Virus record (IMG/VR): IMGVR_UViG_3300029319_000005
Location: 68,402-132,401 of that record
Direction: 5' to 3' (one strand)
Length of the DNA: 64,000 nt
DNA from: a virus
The notes beneath the pieces are model-generated. The model was not told the origin of the DNA and made no database searches. It saw nothing but the letters and a program-made list of their open reading frames with translations. Shown here one piece after another: positions 53,423 through 60,343 of the stretch. The translations under genes were made by a program, and so were the position numbers. Position 1 is the stretch's first letter. Every line of letters begins with the position of its first letter.

Positions 53423-53452
53423 ATAACTTACAAATTATAGCACATAACTTAC
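53423..53452 (-). promoter_or_regulatory. extended -10 promoter flanked by direct repeats
   Basis: On the minus strand TGCTATAAT (53442 down to 53434), an extended -10 with perfect hexamer, lies about 26 bases before the ClpP start. The 9-base word GTAAGTTAT occurs on each side, at 53423-53431 and 53444-53452, 21 bases apart (two helical turns), overlapping the promoter core. The arrangement fits an operator for a dimeric regulator. No convincing -35. Confidence 0.5.
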
Positions 53453-53474
53453 TTTTTTTAAATCAAATTTGGAA

Positions 53475-54365
53475 TTATCTAAAGTTGGCATAACCTATGT
53501 CAATAATAGCTATCTGTCCATTTTTTTCCATAATGTTTGAAGTTTTCAAATCATTAAAGATAATGCCATTGTCGTATAAAAAAGTTAGTCCGGATGCAAG
53601 TTGGTTAAGATATAAACTTCTCGGGTCACTTAAAACTTTATTTGCGTGTTCTGTTGCCGACAGAGAGTCAGATAAAGTAGAATTATACATACCGACACTT
53701 AAGGTCCAAAATTCAGTAAAAAGTCTTTTTTGTAGTTCATCCCATCCTAAAGTATTAGAAATAGAATCAATTTTTGGTTCTATCGAGTCCCACTTATTGG
53801 AAGAAGGAGTTAAAACGATGGAATCCTTAGACAGGGCATTCAAAAATTGTTTTATAAGATTCTCTGCTTCAGATAAGTAAGATTCTTTCCACTGGTAGTA
53901 AAACTTATCTTTTTTTATTTTATGGAACATAAGCTCTGCTACATCAACCATTAATCTATTTGGATATTCTAAGTAAGAATATACAATGGCGTATCTCTGA
54001 TTTTCCAAAGGTCTAAATTCTACGGGCAACTCTTGTGCTTTATAAATTGTGTAAACATTCGGGTGTTCTTTACCAGCTATCATTTTAGCGGCGCGATACT
54101 CTGTGTCATCCGACGTTATCTTCAACACTTTTTTATCAAACAAATAGGCAGAACCTTTTGATCCAGAACCAAGAAAATCAGGGTCTCCCTTTAGATCTCC
54201 CCATTTTTTAAATGATTCTATAGCCCTAGAAGTAAGAGGTATTCTTTTTTGTTCATCAGTTACTTTAGCTAAAGAATCATTAATAAATCTTCTTCCGCTG
54301 TCTAATGTATTGATACGCTCGTCTAGACTTTTATATGCTCTCCATCCTGCAAAAATATCTCGCAT
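53475..54365 (-). CDS. protein-kinase-like protein with N-terminal W-R motif
   Basis: 296 aa. After the N-terminal MRDIFAGWRAYKSLDE, a kinase-fold domain: glycine loop LGSGSKGSAY (about 65-74), the Lys in KVLKIT (about 82), catalytic loop GIIFNDLKTSNIM (Asp about 272, Asn about 277), and AIIDIGYANFR with the metal Asp (about 289) in a DIG in place of DFG. It lacks most of the C-lobe, ending just after DIG, so it may be a minimal kinase or pseudokinase. The N-terminal motif ends in LDE, as in the other putative capsid-targeted proteins. Confidence 0.7.
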   Translation of the reverse strand: MRDIFAGWRAYKSLDERINTLDSGRRFINDSLAKVTDEQKRIPLTSRAIESFKKWGDLKGDPDFLGSGSKGSAYLFDKKVLKITSDDTEYRAAKMIAGKEHPNVYTIYKAQELPVEFRPLENQRYAIVYSYLEYPNRLMVDVAELMFHKIKKDKFYYQWKESYLSEAENLIKQFLNALSKDSIVLTPSSNKWDSIEPKIDSISNTLGWDELQKRLFTEFWTLSVGMYNSTLSDSLSATEHANKVLSDPRSLYLNQLASGLTFLYDNGIIFNDLKTSNIMEKNGQIAIIDIGYANFR

Positions 54366-54366
54366 G

Positions 54367-54951
54367 TTATTTCTCTATGTCTTCTAATAGACGAGATATC
54401 GCCCAGCGTTTATTACGAGAAAAATTCTCGTAATACTCTATTTCGGCAGCTTCTTTGAAATGAAATGGACGCCCCTTAACCCGCGACATAAATTCTGATT
54501 CTTCGCCCATCTTAATCCCACCAACATCCATTGTCTCACCAAAAGGGGGGTATTCATTGTCAGGCCTAGTTCCTACAAGAAAAGCGTCGCTCGCGCCGCG
54601 AGGTATTAGAAGAACAGAGTCTTGCTCGTACTCAATGCCAAAATTTTCTATCGATTTAAAGAAATTAGGCTTATTATGTTTGTTTACAACAAGCAGGCTC
54701 TCTTCTGTAACTTCTACTGCCTCTGGAGTTTCAAAGTTTTCAATAAATGAGCCCACAAGTTTAGCGACACCATAGCCTCTTTTGAGTAGACGAGCTTTTA
54801 ATATTTGTCCTTTTTCTTTGTTCTCTTTTGCGGTATTTTCTGCACGATAAGCAGAAATGATAGCAGTGTCGTATTCTTTCATATGAGAGTAAAATCTAGA
54901 TAAAGATGATTCTGCTAAAAATATTCTCCATTCATGTAGTATATCTTGCAT
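54367..54951 (-). CDS. conserved phage protein with N-terminal W-R motif
   Basis: 194 aa. N-terminal MQDILHEWRIFLAESSLSRF carries the family motif with LAE at 12-14. The body has AIISAYRAENTAKENKEKGQ, a VGSFIENFETPEAVEVTEES segment, DSVLLIPRGASDAFLVGTRP and EFMSRVKGRPFHF. I recall this arrangement from conserved proteins of diverse phages, without a function. Two bases separate it from the kinase-like gene, so the two are on one transcript. No signal peptide. Confidence 0.6.
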   Translation of the reverse strand: MQDILHEWRIFLAESSLSRFYSHMKEYDTAIISAYRAENTAKENKEKGQILKARLLKRGYGVAKLVGSFIENFETPEAVEVTEESLLVVNKHNKPNFFKSIENFGIEYEQDSVLLIPRGASDAFLVGTRPDNEYPPFGETMDVGGIKMGEESEFMSRVKGRPFHFKEAAEIEYYENFSRNKRWAISRLLEDIEK

Positions 54952-54968
54952 AATTTTTAGTGCCTCGC

Positions 54969-55018
54969 TAGTAAGTAGGGTTCGTCAAATAAAAGATATC
55001 TAATATATCTACTTACTA
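54969..55018. promoter_or_regulatory. 10-bp inverted repeat in divergent intergenic region
   Basis: TAGTAAGTAG at 54969-54978 and its exact reverse complement CTACTTACTA at 55009-55018, separated by 30 bases, lie in the 71-base gap between the divergent minus-strand gene (start 54951) and the plus-strand J-domain gene (start 55023). The right arm is four bases from the ATG. The core GTAAGT is shared with the direct repeats at the ClpP promoter. Likely a regulatory site; a hairpin role is possible. Confidence 0.45.
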
Positions 55019-55022
55019 TACT

Positions 55023-55640
55023 ATGAGCAAAGTCTCAACAAATAAGTCTAACATAGAAAAAGAAAAATTCAAGAAAAGATTTCAGAAAAGAACAATGTTA
55101 GAAATCTCCGCCTTAGTTCTTGAACTTGAAGAGGCTGAAGAGTTGGACATAGAGTACAGCAAAAAGTTTTCTGCGGACTTTAAGGATGAGTTAAAGTATA
55201 AAGCTGCTCTCTTAGACGAGATTGAAAATGCTCCTACAGAGGAGGAAAACATCTCAAAGTCTAAAAAGTCAGAGCCACATGATTTTATAAAAACTCTATA
55301 CAGAGAAATAGCTAAAAAGACACATCCTGACAGATTTGGAGATGAGTACCAAGACCAATTTAAAACTGCCAGTGTTGCCTATGAAGAAGAGGAGTGGCTT
55401 ACACTGCTAATGATAGCTGCCGATTTAAGTATTAACATGCCCCTCTTTGATCAAGATGCTCAACAAATAATAAGTAAAGAGATAGAACACAAAAGACGAT
55501 TACTAGAAAAAAAGAAAGAGTCCCTAGTATGGGCCTGGGCTTCGTCGGATGACTGTCCAGAGACAAGGCGCAAAGCTAGGTCTTACATGGACATCGATGA
55601 AGATAAATTCCAAGAATTTTTAAAAAAAGACTCTATGTAG
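55023..55640 (+). CDS. J-domain-like protein
   Basis: 205 aa. The J-domain core is FIKTLYREIAKKTHPDRFGD with the HPD tripeptide at about 101-103, followed by a helix with FKTASVAYEEEEW. The N-terminal half is charged and helical. C-terminal half contains AWASSDDCPETRRKARSYMD. J-proteins stimulate the ATPase of DnaK. A phage J-protein may redirect the host chaperone. The ATG has no clear ribosome site, and it ends eight bases inside the convergent gene. Confidence 0.68.
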   Translation: MSKVSTNKSNIEKEKFKKRFQKRTMLEISALVLELEEAEELDIEYSKKFSADFKDELKYKAALLDEIENAPTEEENISKSKKSEPHDFIKTLYREIAKKTHPDRFGDEYQDQFKTASVAYEEEEWLTLLMIAADLSINMPLFDQDAQQIISKEIEHKRRLLEKKKESLVWAWASSDDCPETRRKARSYMDIDEDKFQEFLKKDSM

Positions 55641-55893
55641 CACCATCAGAGAGGTCCGCAATTTCTTCTTCAGAGTCCTCTAATCTAGTGAAATGAACTT
55701 CCATAAAGCTGTCGTCCGTGAGCCAAACAGGCCTAAACTTTAGGGAATTGTTGTCCTCGCTAATCTCTTGTAAGTCTGGGTTGTGGTTTACGAGATAGTT
55801 AACCACAATCTTTTGTACTTGATCTTTTTCTAGAGAAATGCTACCAAGGTAGGTAACTTCTCCTTCAGCATTTTGTTCAGTATCGGTACTCAT
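55633..55893 (-). CDS. small acidic protein, unknown
   Basis: 86 aa, acidic ends with a beta-rich centre (EVTYLGSISLEKDQVQKIVV, NNSLKFRPVWLTDDSFMEVH). No recognised family. The C-terminus (SEEEIADLSDGAT) overlaps the end of the convergent plus-strand gene by eight bases. It is separated by two bases from the next gene upstream in the same operon. Confidence 0.5.
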   Translation of the reverse strand: MSTDTEQNAEGEVTYLGSISLEKDQVQKIVVNYLVNHNPDLQEISEDNNSLKFRPVWLTDDSFMEVHFTRLEDSEEEIADLSDGAT

Positions 55894-55895
55894 TT

Positions 55896-56087
55896 TTAAT
55901 CCTTATTTTCGTATTGTTTGTCTACTGCTGAAACAATTGACCACGTTTCAGATCCTTCTCTACGGTTATTGCACGCTACATAAGCTTCAGTGGAAGCTTG
56001 GGGGAAGGTATGTGCCTCTACAAGTATACTCTCTCTCTTACCAGTTGAAGAGCTTTGTATAATAAATTCAAATTGTTTAATTGGCAT
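55896..56087 (-). CDS. small protein, unknown
   Basis: 63 aa. MPIKQFEFIIQSSSTGKRES, then ILVEAHTFPQASTEAYVACN and a C-terminal half with SETWSIVSAVDKQ. It is like short DNA-mimic or beta-strand phage proteins in shape only. No function. It lies between two other small genes in the same operon. Confidence 0.45.
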   Translation of the reverse strand: MPIKQFEFIIQSSSTGKRESILVEAHTFPQASTEAYVACNNRREGSETWSIVSAVDKQYENKD

Positions 56088-56091
56088 TTTA

Positions 56092-56256
56092 TTATCCTAA
56101 AATAAGCTTTTTATTTTCTTTAACAGAGGTTTCTTTTTCTTCCAGCACTTCTTCAAGTTGAAGAGAGGCTAGATGTGGGTATTTTTCAAATACTTCAGGA
56201 AGAGTTAATTTTTCTTCTATCTGAATTTTCTTTATCTGTTCTGCTACTTTACCCAT
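56092..56256 (-). CDS. short protein, unknown
   Basis: 54 aa from the ATG MGKVAEQIKKIQIEEK at 56256, which has a GAGGG site; a TTG at 56325 would give a longer reading overlapping most of the lipoprotein gene and is unlikely. Lys/Glu-rich helices (LTLPEVFEKYPHLASLQLEE) without family match. Overlaps the lipoprotein's stop. Confidence 0.45.
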   Translation of the reverse strand: MGKVAEQIKKIQIEEKLTLPEVFEKYPHLASLQLEEVLEEKETSVKENKKLILG

Positions 56257-56521
56257 CGTTCCCTCTATAAAATTCTTCTTGTACTCTCTTTTCCGTATCT
56301 TCAAACTTTTTTTCGAATTTGTCAATCTTTTTTTTTAAAAGATCGCAGTCTTCCTTATTTCTTATTTCAAGACACCTAGAATATACTTGCATTATAAACG
56401 CCTGATCTCTACCATCATTGAACCCATGTATATAACCAAGATCATGACTATAATATCTGTTATTTGTACAAGAAATAAAAAGTGGAAGTAATAAAAAGTT
56501 AAGAAATAAAGATCTTACCAT
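56249..56521 (-). CDS. small lipoprotein
   Basis: 90 aa. N-terminal MVRSLFLNFLLLPLFISCTN has a hydrophobic core followed by a lipobox (FISC, Cys about 18). The mature part is highly charged (NKEDCDLLKKKIDKFEKKF), probably a helical bundle or coiled coil facing the periplasm. It has two further Cys (CLEIRNKEDC). Start codon lies inside the end of the coiled-coil gene. Role unknown. Confidence 0.6.
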   Translation of the reverse strand: MVRSLFLNFLLLPLFISCTNNRYYSHDLGYIHGFNDGRDQAFIMQVYSRCLEIRNKEDCDLLKKKIDKFEKKFEDTEKRVQEEFYRGNDG

Positions 56522-56772
56522 TTGTGAGTTGGTTCAATCTTCTTTGCTAAGGTTCGAAGATGTTCTGAGAACGTGTTCTGAGTAGTGCTTAGCTGGTTCT
56601 TGAGGATTGCTACTTCGTCAACAAGATCGCTAATCCTGCTTCTCATAGCACCAAGCTTGTTGTTGGTTTCCAGTAGCTGCTCTTGTAAAGCTATAGTCTT
56701 TGTAGATAGCTCTTCATTTGTCTGTAGGTTTAGTAGTCCTTCGTCGACTACATTCTTCTTTCTTCCTGCCAT
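56515..56772 (-). CDS. coiled-coil protein
   Basis: 85 aa, MAGRKKNVVDEGLLNLQTNE then a heptad-rich helix (about 20-75: LSTKTIALQEQLLETNNKLG, MRSRISDLVDEVAILKNQLS). AAGGAG precedes the ATG. It is followed by the lipoprotein gene whose charged helical tail may pair with it. Function unknown. Confidence 0.55.
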   Translation of the reverse strand: MAGRKKNVVDEGLLNLQTNEELSTKTIALQEQLLETNNKLGAMRSRISDLVDEVAILKNQLSTTQNTFSEHLRTLAKKIEPTHKW

Positions 56773-56784
56773 TTTCTAACTCCT

Positions 56785-56880
56785 TTAGAATCCGGGGCAA
56801 TGTATAAAAATACTAGCGGTTGATACAATTCCAAAGCAAATTATAGCAACCATAAGAAACTTTTGAAAGTTTTCTTTCAT
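56785..56880 (-). CDS. short transmembrane peptide, 31 aa
   Basis: MKENFQKFLMVAIICFGIVS then TASIFIHCPGF. A charged N-terminus with one transmembrane helix (about 8-26) and two Cys. Its stop is followed in the same transcript by the AAGGAG and ATG of the coiled-coil gene. It is the same size and type as the next peptide upstream, which suggests they are real small membrane proteins rather than chance frames. Region upstream (56881-56931) is AT-only-like sequence without other features. Confidence 0.45.
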   Translation of the reverse strand: MKENFQKFLMVAIICFGIVSTASIFIHCPGF

Positions 56881-56931
56881 ATAAATACAATAACATATAT
56901 AATATATTATTTAAATAAATATAAATATTTA

Positions 56932-57024
56932 TTATTCTTTTTGATCAAACAGATATTTTAGTCCAATAATAAATAAAATTAAATATACTAGCCATTTTAT
57001 TTTAGTAAACAAAGGGTGCTCCAT
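56932..57024 (-). CDS. short transmembrane peptide, 30 aa
   Basis: MEHPLFTKIKWLVYLILFII then GLKYLFDQKE. A single transmembrane helix (about 10-25). The ATG follows directly on the TAA of the exported 135-aa protein gene (TAAATG), consistent with coupled translation. Too short for homology judgement. Confidence 0.45.
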   Translation of the reverse strand: MEHPLFTKIKWLVYLILFIIGLKYLFDQKE

Positions 57025-57432
57025 TTACTTTTCTTTAAGGTCTAGTACCCATTCGCCATTTACTTTCTTAGCACTTACTCTCATTCCAAGAAAATACCAA
57101 CGCTCGAACACGCTAGCGTCTAACTCCGGTACAAGGCCTTTCTCAATGTCTCTAAAAAATCCAACTGCTCCCTGGATAATCTGCGACTCAACCGAGTGGT
57201 CATCTCCAATCTCAAAAACTTTTTTACTCTTGTGCTTTATATCTAGCCATGCTACTGTGTCTGCCAATGTTTGTTTCATTCTTTTATTTTTGGCAATGTG
57301 GGCAGCATGATACAAATGCCCCTTTAGTGTATCAATATGGATTCCCATAAATGGGTGCCCACCGTAAGTTACCTTTGCGGAAGCGCTCACGGATATAAAA
57401 CACAAAATTATAGCTAATATTAATTTTTTCAT
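57025..57432 (-). CDS. exported protein, unknown
   Basis: 135 aa with a cleavable signal peptide (MKKLILAIILCFISVSASAK, cut after ASA). The mature part is helical with His and Lys (YGGHPFMGIHIDTLKGHLYH, then AAHIAKNKRMKQTLADTVAW) and a C-terminal strand VNGEWVLDLKEK. No known domain. Expected in the periplasm. Its start ATG shares a base with the stop of the ART-like gene upstream (TAATG). Confidence 0.6.
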   Translation of the reverse strand: MKKLILAIILCFISVSASAKVTYGGHPFMGIHIDTLKGHLYHAAHIAKNKRMKQTLADTVAWLDIKHKSKKVFEIGDDHSVESQIIQGAVGFFRDIEKGLVPELDASVFERWYFLGMRVSAKKVNGEWVLDLKEK

Positions 57433-58034
57433 TAGATTACTCCTCTATCCATCTTCTGGATTTGTAGCTTTATGTCTTCAGTATACACTAGTCTAGGATC
57501 TTTTTCCTCGTATAATGAAAATTTAGACTTATCAAAATCATCAATCGATAGGCTGACAACCATCATCTCTCCGCCGTGCCTATCGACGCTAGCTGCTGCA
57601 TTACTTTCGGCTAATTCATAATTTCCCCATTCGCTTGGAGCAGGAACTCCGTTTTCAACTAATGAGTCTTTTAGTGCGGTCGACGTACCATAGAAAAGTT
57701 CAGTTATGTTGTCTAAACGCTTAGATTTAGGAGGATCGATGCCTTTAAAATAACTGGGAAGGCCCATTTCGCCTGTAGCTCTCCAATCTCCGCTGTTGAC
57801 TGCTTCTAAGGCAGAATAGAGATCTATCTCTCCTCCCCCAAGACTATCAGTCCACGAGACGCCATTTTCATCTACTTTTTCAATTTTAATGATAAGAGGC
57901 TTTTCCTCTGAAAACTCATGGTCTCGTATCACGGCACCAGGGACAATGCCAGCGGCCTCTAACTTCTGCAAGTACTGTGTGCTAACTCTCGATTCTTTCA
58001 AAAACTTCCGCCACTCTGTTAGTAGTTTTTTCAT
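57432..58034 (-). CDS. ADP-ribosyltransferase-like protein with N-terminal W-R motif
   Basis: 200 aa. N-terminal MKKLLTEWRKFLKES, with LKE at 12-14, then a small beta domain (about 25-95), then LFYGTSTALKDSLVENGVPA (about 114-133), GNYELAESNAAASVDRHGGE and VVSLSIDDFD, which has the order of ART/Tpt1-like folds (Y-x-GTS near the NAD site, a helix, a Y/L-T-strand, the A-x-x-A helix, and a V-x-L-x-D strand). The usual His before GTS is a Tyr here, so activity is uncertain. T4 Alt is a capsid-packaged ADP-ribosyltransferase, which makes the pairing of this domain with this N-terminus suggestive. Confidence 0.5.
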   Translation of the reverse strand: MKKLLTEWRKFLKESRVSTQYLQKLEAAGIVPGAVIRDHEFSEEKPLIIKIEKVDENGVSWTDSLGGGEIDLYSALEAVNSGDWRATGEMGLPSYFKGIDPPKSKRLDNITELFYGTSTALKDSLVENGVPAPSEWGNYELAESNAAASVDRHGGEMMVVSLSIDDFDKSKFSLYEEKDPRLVYTEDIKLQIQKMDRGVI

Positions 58035-58036
58035 TC
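57997..58036. repeat. 40-bp direct repeat, copy 1
   Basis: A 40-base stretch identical to 61931-61970. It spans the start codon and the first 12 codons of the motif-bearing gene at 58034 and the few bases before it. The other copy spans the start of the tandem ParB-like gene. Exact identity at the third codon positions points to recent copying of the leader sequence at DNA level. Confidence 0.9.
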
Positions 58037-58651
58037 TTTTTTTACCAGTTCCTTATTTATGATATCATAGCCTTCCACAACTCCCACCTTTTCGTAATCA
58101 AAATCGGGGAGTAGAGCAATCTTTTGTTCTGGAAATTTACCATTTACAATAAATGAACAAGCTTGACCTACCACTTCTGTGAAAAGGGCTGGATGTGACT
58201 TAGGTGGCATTGTTTGTATGTGTGCATTATAAGAAGCAATTTCGCCTTTGGCATCGAACTTTGTACCTCGTTGGATGTGAGACATGAAGTCGTGGACTGC
58301 TCTAAATTTTGCGTTTGTCTTGGGATCAAAGATATCGTGTTCTGCATCAAGCGTAGAAATTTTTAAAACACCATTCTGTTTCACATCTTGCTTTAATTCT
58401 TCTGCTGTAGCATAAGGATGTTCCTCAACAAACTCTACATCGATAACACCTTCAATTCTTTTAAACATCTTATCAACAAAAGGCTTCATCGCTTCAAAAT
58501 AGGGAACAGCGGCTGAATCAAACCTGGGCGCTTTAGCATAAGCTTCTGCAACCAACTGGCAATACTTATCCCAACCATTTGGTCCGGGCTTAAGCATTAA
58601 TTTTTCATCTAATACGACGAATTTACGCCAATTTTCAAGTAAGAGTTTCAT
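58031..58651 (-). CDS. conserved phage protein with N-terminal W-R motif
   Basis: 206 aa. N-terminal MKLLLENWRKFVVLDEKLM has the motif with LDE at 14-16. The rest includes FRAVHDFMSHIQRGTKFDAK, GEIASYNAHIQTMPPKSHPA and LFTEVVGQACSFIVNGKFPE, a conserved set with several His that I recall from phages of marine and gut bacteria without a known function. The His/Asp positions could bind a metal. Four-base overlap with the ART-like gene. Confidence 0.6.
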   Translation of the reverse strand: MKLLLENWRKFVVLDEKLMLKPGPNGWDKYCQLVAEAYAKAPRFDSAAVPYFEAMKPFVDKMFKRIEGVIDVEFVEEHPYATAEELKQDVKQNGVLKISTLDAEHDIFDPKTNAKFRAVHDFMSHIQRGTKFDAKGEIASYNAHIQTMPPKSHPALFTEVVGQACSFIVNGKFPEQKIALLPDFDYEKVGVVEGYDIINKELVKKE

Positions 58652-58652
58652 A

Positions 58653-59192
58653 TTACCATGCCTTACAAGACCAATATCTTGCTTTCCATTTAGGCCCAGG
58701 GTTTTTGCAATTATGTCGAGCCCTGAAAGATTTTCTAGCCTTTGGATTAGATTTTCTAATTTTCATATTAGGATCACCGAAGTTTACTTTAACAACGTTG
58801 CCTTTTGCATTCTTAACATAGACCTTAGATTTTTTAACATCACCCTTCATAGGCTTATTTAATGTTACTTTGCGACCTTGGTATTCTGCTTCTTCTAAAA
58901 CCTCGCCTTCTGCGAGCATCTCATAGTAGGCTTGCTCGTCTACATCTTCGGTAGTAACTTTCTTTTGTTGCTTGGCTTTTTTAACTTTGCTTTTAAGACG
59001 ATTCATATTATATTTACCAATCTTAGACAGCTTCGACAAAGCCTGCACCGCTGATGGACTACTATGCCCAGCCATTATGGCATCGATTGCTTGTTTCTCT
59101 AGTTCAGCTATGTTTGGAGAATCGTCTTCACTTAACAAGGCATTAAGTTCTTCTTTTACAATTTTTCTAATCTGTTCTTTTGTGATATTCAT
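58653..59192 (-). CDS. modular protein with N-terminal NITKEQIRKIVKEE leader and C-terminal Arg/Cys-rich module
   Basis: 179 aa. Opening MNITKEQIRKIVKEELNALL is a second type of leader I recall from many marine phage proteins; it ends with LSE at 20-22. C-terminal modules are EYQGRKVTLNKPMKGDVKKS and a final SFRARHNCKNPGPKWKARYW module, known from marine phages with no assigned function. L-x-E sites (MLAE, VLEE) occur just before the EYQGRK module. AGGAG precedes the ATG. Likely basic, virion- or DNA-associated, by inference. Confidence 0.6.
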   Translation of the reverse strand: MNITKEQIRKIVKEELNALLSEDDSPNIAELEKQAIDAIMAGHSSPSAVQALSKLSKIGKYNMNRLKSKVKKAKQQKKVTTEDVDEQAYYEMLAEGEVLEEAEYQGRKVTLNKPMKGDVKKSKVYVKNAKGNVVKVNFGDPNMKIRKSNPKARKSFRARHNCKNPGPKWKARYWSCKAW

Positions 59193-59314
59193 CGGTCTGC
59201 TCCTATTGGCTTTTTCCTTATTTTTCCCTTTTCTAACATTTTCCGACCCACCTGGCCAGTCAAGTTCATCCGGTCATATGTGTGGCTCATACCAGCCTTG
59301 TTTACTATCTTTCA

Positions 59315-60343
59315 TTATCCTTTTTTTCCTGCTTTAGATTTTTTGCCAGATTTTTTTGAGGTCCCACAATCAGATGGTGTTGGGCGACAATGTGGATACT
59401 TTGCTCTTTTTTCGCCCTCTTTTCTTCCGCACGATTTGCAAGTTTTCCTACCAGTCTTCTCGTCTTTTCTACAGGTATTGCAGTCCACCCAGCCTTTTGA
59501 TTTGCCTTTACCACCTTGTCGGGAAAACCAACCGTGTAGACCGGATTCTTTTTCTTTAGAGTAGTCAGTTTTCTTTTTCTTTTCTTCTAGCTCGTTCTCT
59601 TGAACGGGCACACAATTGGGAACCATACGATCGCCCTTTTTCTTCATCCCAACTTGCTCATATCCCTGCCAGCACGCTTCACCTAATACGTTTTGTATTT
59701 CTTCTTCTACTATCTTTCTAATATCTTCTTTTACACCTTTCCAAATCTTTCCTTGTCGGCATTTGACCACTGCTCCGGATGCATATGCAGATGGCCAAAC
59801 ATCATACTTACGCTTTGCTATTCTAGTGCAGCGGTCCCCCTTCTTCTTTTTCTTCTTTTTCTTCTTCTTGCGTTTTTTTTCTTCTAGCGAATCTTGATTT
59901 TTTTCTTGCCATTCCGCAGACTTATCATCTTCTGTAATTGGGCCGCCTTTCGCCCATGTCCGGCAAGACCTGGCGGAGTGGCATTTAAAGTGGTGCATCC
60001 AACAGTACCCAAGCTCACCATCATCATCGGATGTTTCTCCAGGCATGCAGTCTTTCATTCTTGGTGAGATATCAAATGCTACACAATTGCCACATAATGA
60101 TGCCTTAGCGGCCTTTTCATCGGTATTCCAATACTCAGCTATGTCTTTCCAGTAATCCCCCGGTTCATCGACGTTTAAAGGGCCATATTGAATATGATCT
60201 TCGTGGATAGCTGCATCGCGGTTCTTTGTGTTTAATTTTAGATCTTGAGTTGCCGGTGGGCAAACAAGCTCCGTTGCTGCTTTAACAACAACATCAACAC
60301 TTTCTTTTAGATATCTTTGCCACTCTGTTAACAATTTTTTCAT
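59315..60343 (-). CDS. modular Cys-rich, Lys-rich protein with N-terminal W-R motif
   Basis: 342 aa built of modules: leader MKKLLTEWQRYLKES (LKE 12-14); a Cys/His-rich domain (about 84-130, several CxxC-like pairs, possibly zinc-binding); LEE at 153-155 followed by a run of about ten Lys; a module CTRIAKRKYDVWPSAYASGA (about 172-191); an internal leader-like EDIRKIVEEEIQNVLGE ending in LGE at 220-222; ACWQGYEQVGMKKKGDRMVP; LEE at about 252-254; then a GLHGWFS...GWVDC...CGRK module of DUF5872 type (about 268-325). Each module start follows an L-x-E. Confidence 0.6.
   Translation of the reverse strand: MKKLLTEWQRYLKESVDVVVKAATELVCPPATQDLKLNTKNRDAAIHEDHIQYGPLNVDEPGDYWKDIAEYWNTDEKAAKASLCGNCVAFDISPRMKDCMPGETSDDDGELGYCWMHHFKCHSARSCRTWAKGGPITEDDKSAEWQEKNQDSLEEKKRKKKKKKKKKKGDRCTRIAKRKYDVWPSAYASGAVVKCRQGKIWKGVKEDIRKIVEEEIQNVLGEACWQGYEQVGMKKKGDRMVPNCVPVQENELEEKKKKTDYSKEKESGLHGWFSRQGGKGKSKGWVDCNTCRKDEKTGRKTCKSCGRKEGEKRAKYPHCRPTPSDCGTSKKSGKKSKAGKKG

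Noticed and set aside
56911-56931. ATAAATATAAATATTTATT stretch, possible promoter or origin-like AT block
   Set aside because: On the plus strand it would read against minus-strand genes, and no iterons or binding sites surround it. Treated as AT-rich spacer.
59189-59269. 26-codon minus-strand frame with an ATGA overlap to the next gene
   Set aside because: Stop/start overlap is suggestive, but there is no ribosome site and the peptide is too short and basic to judge.
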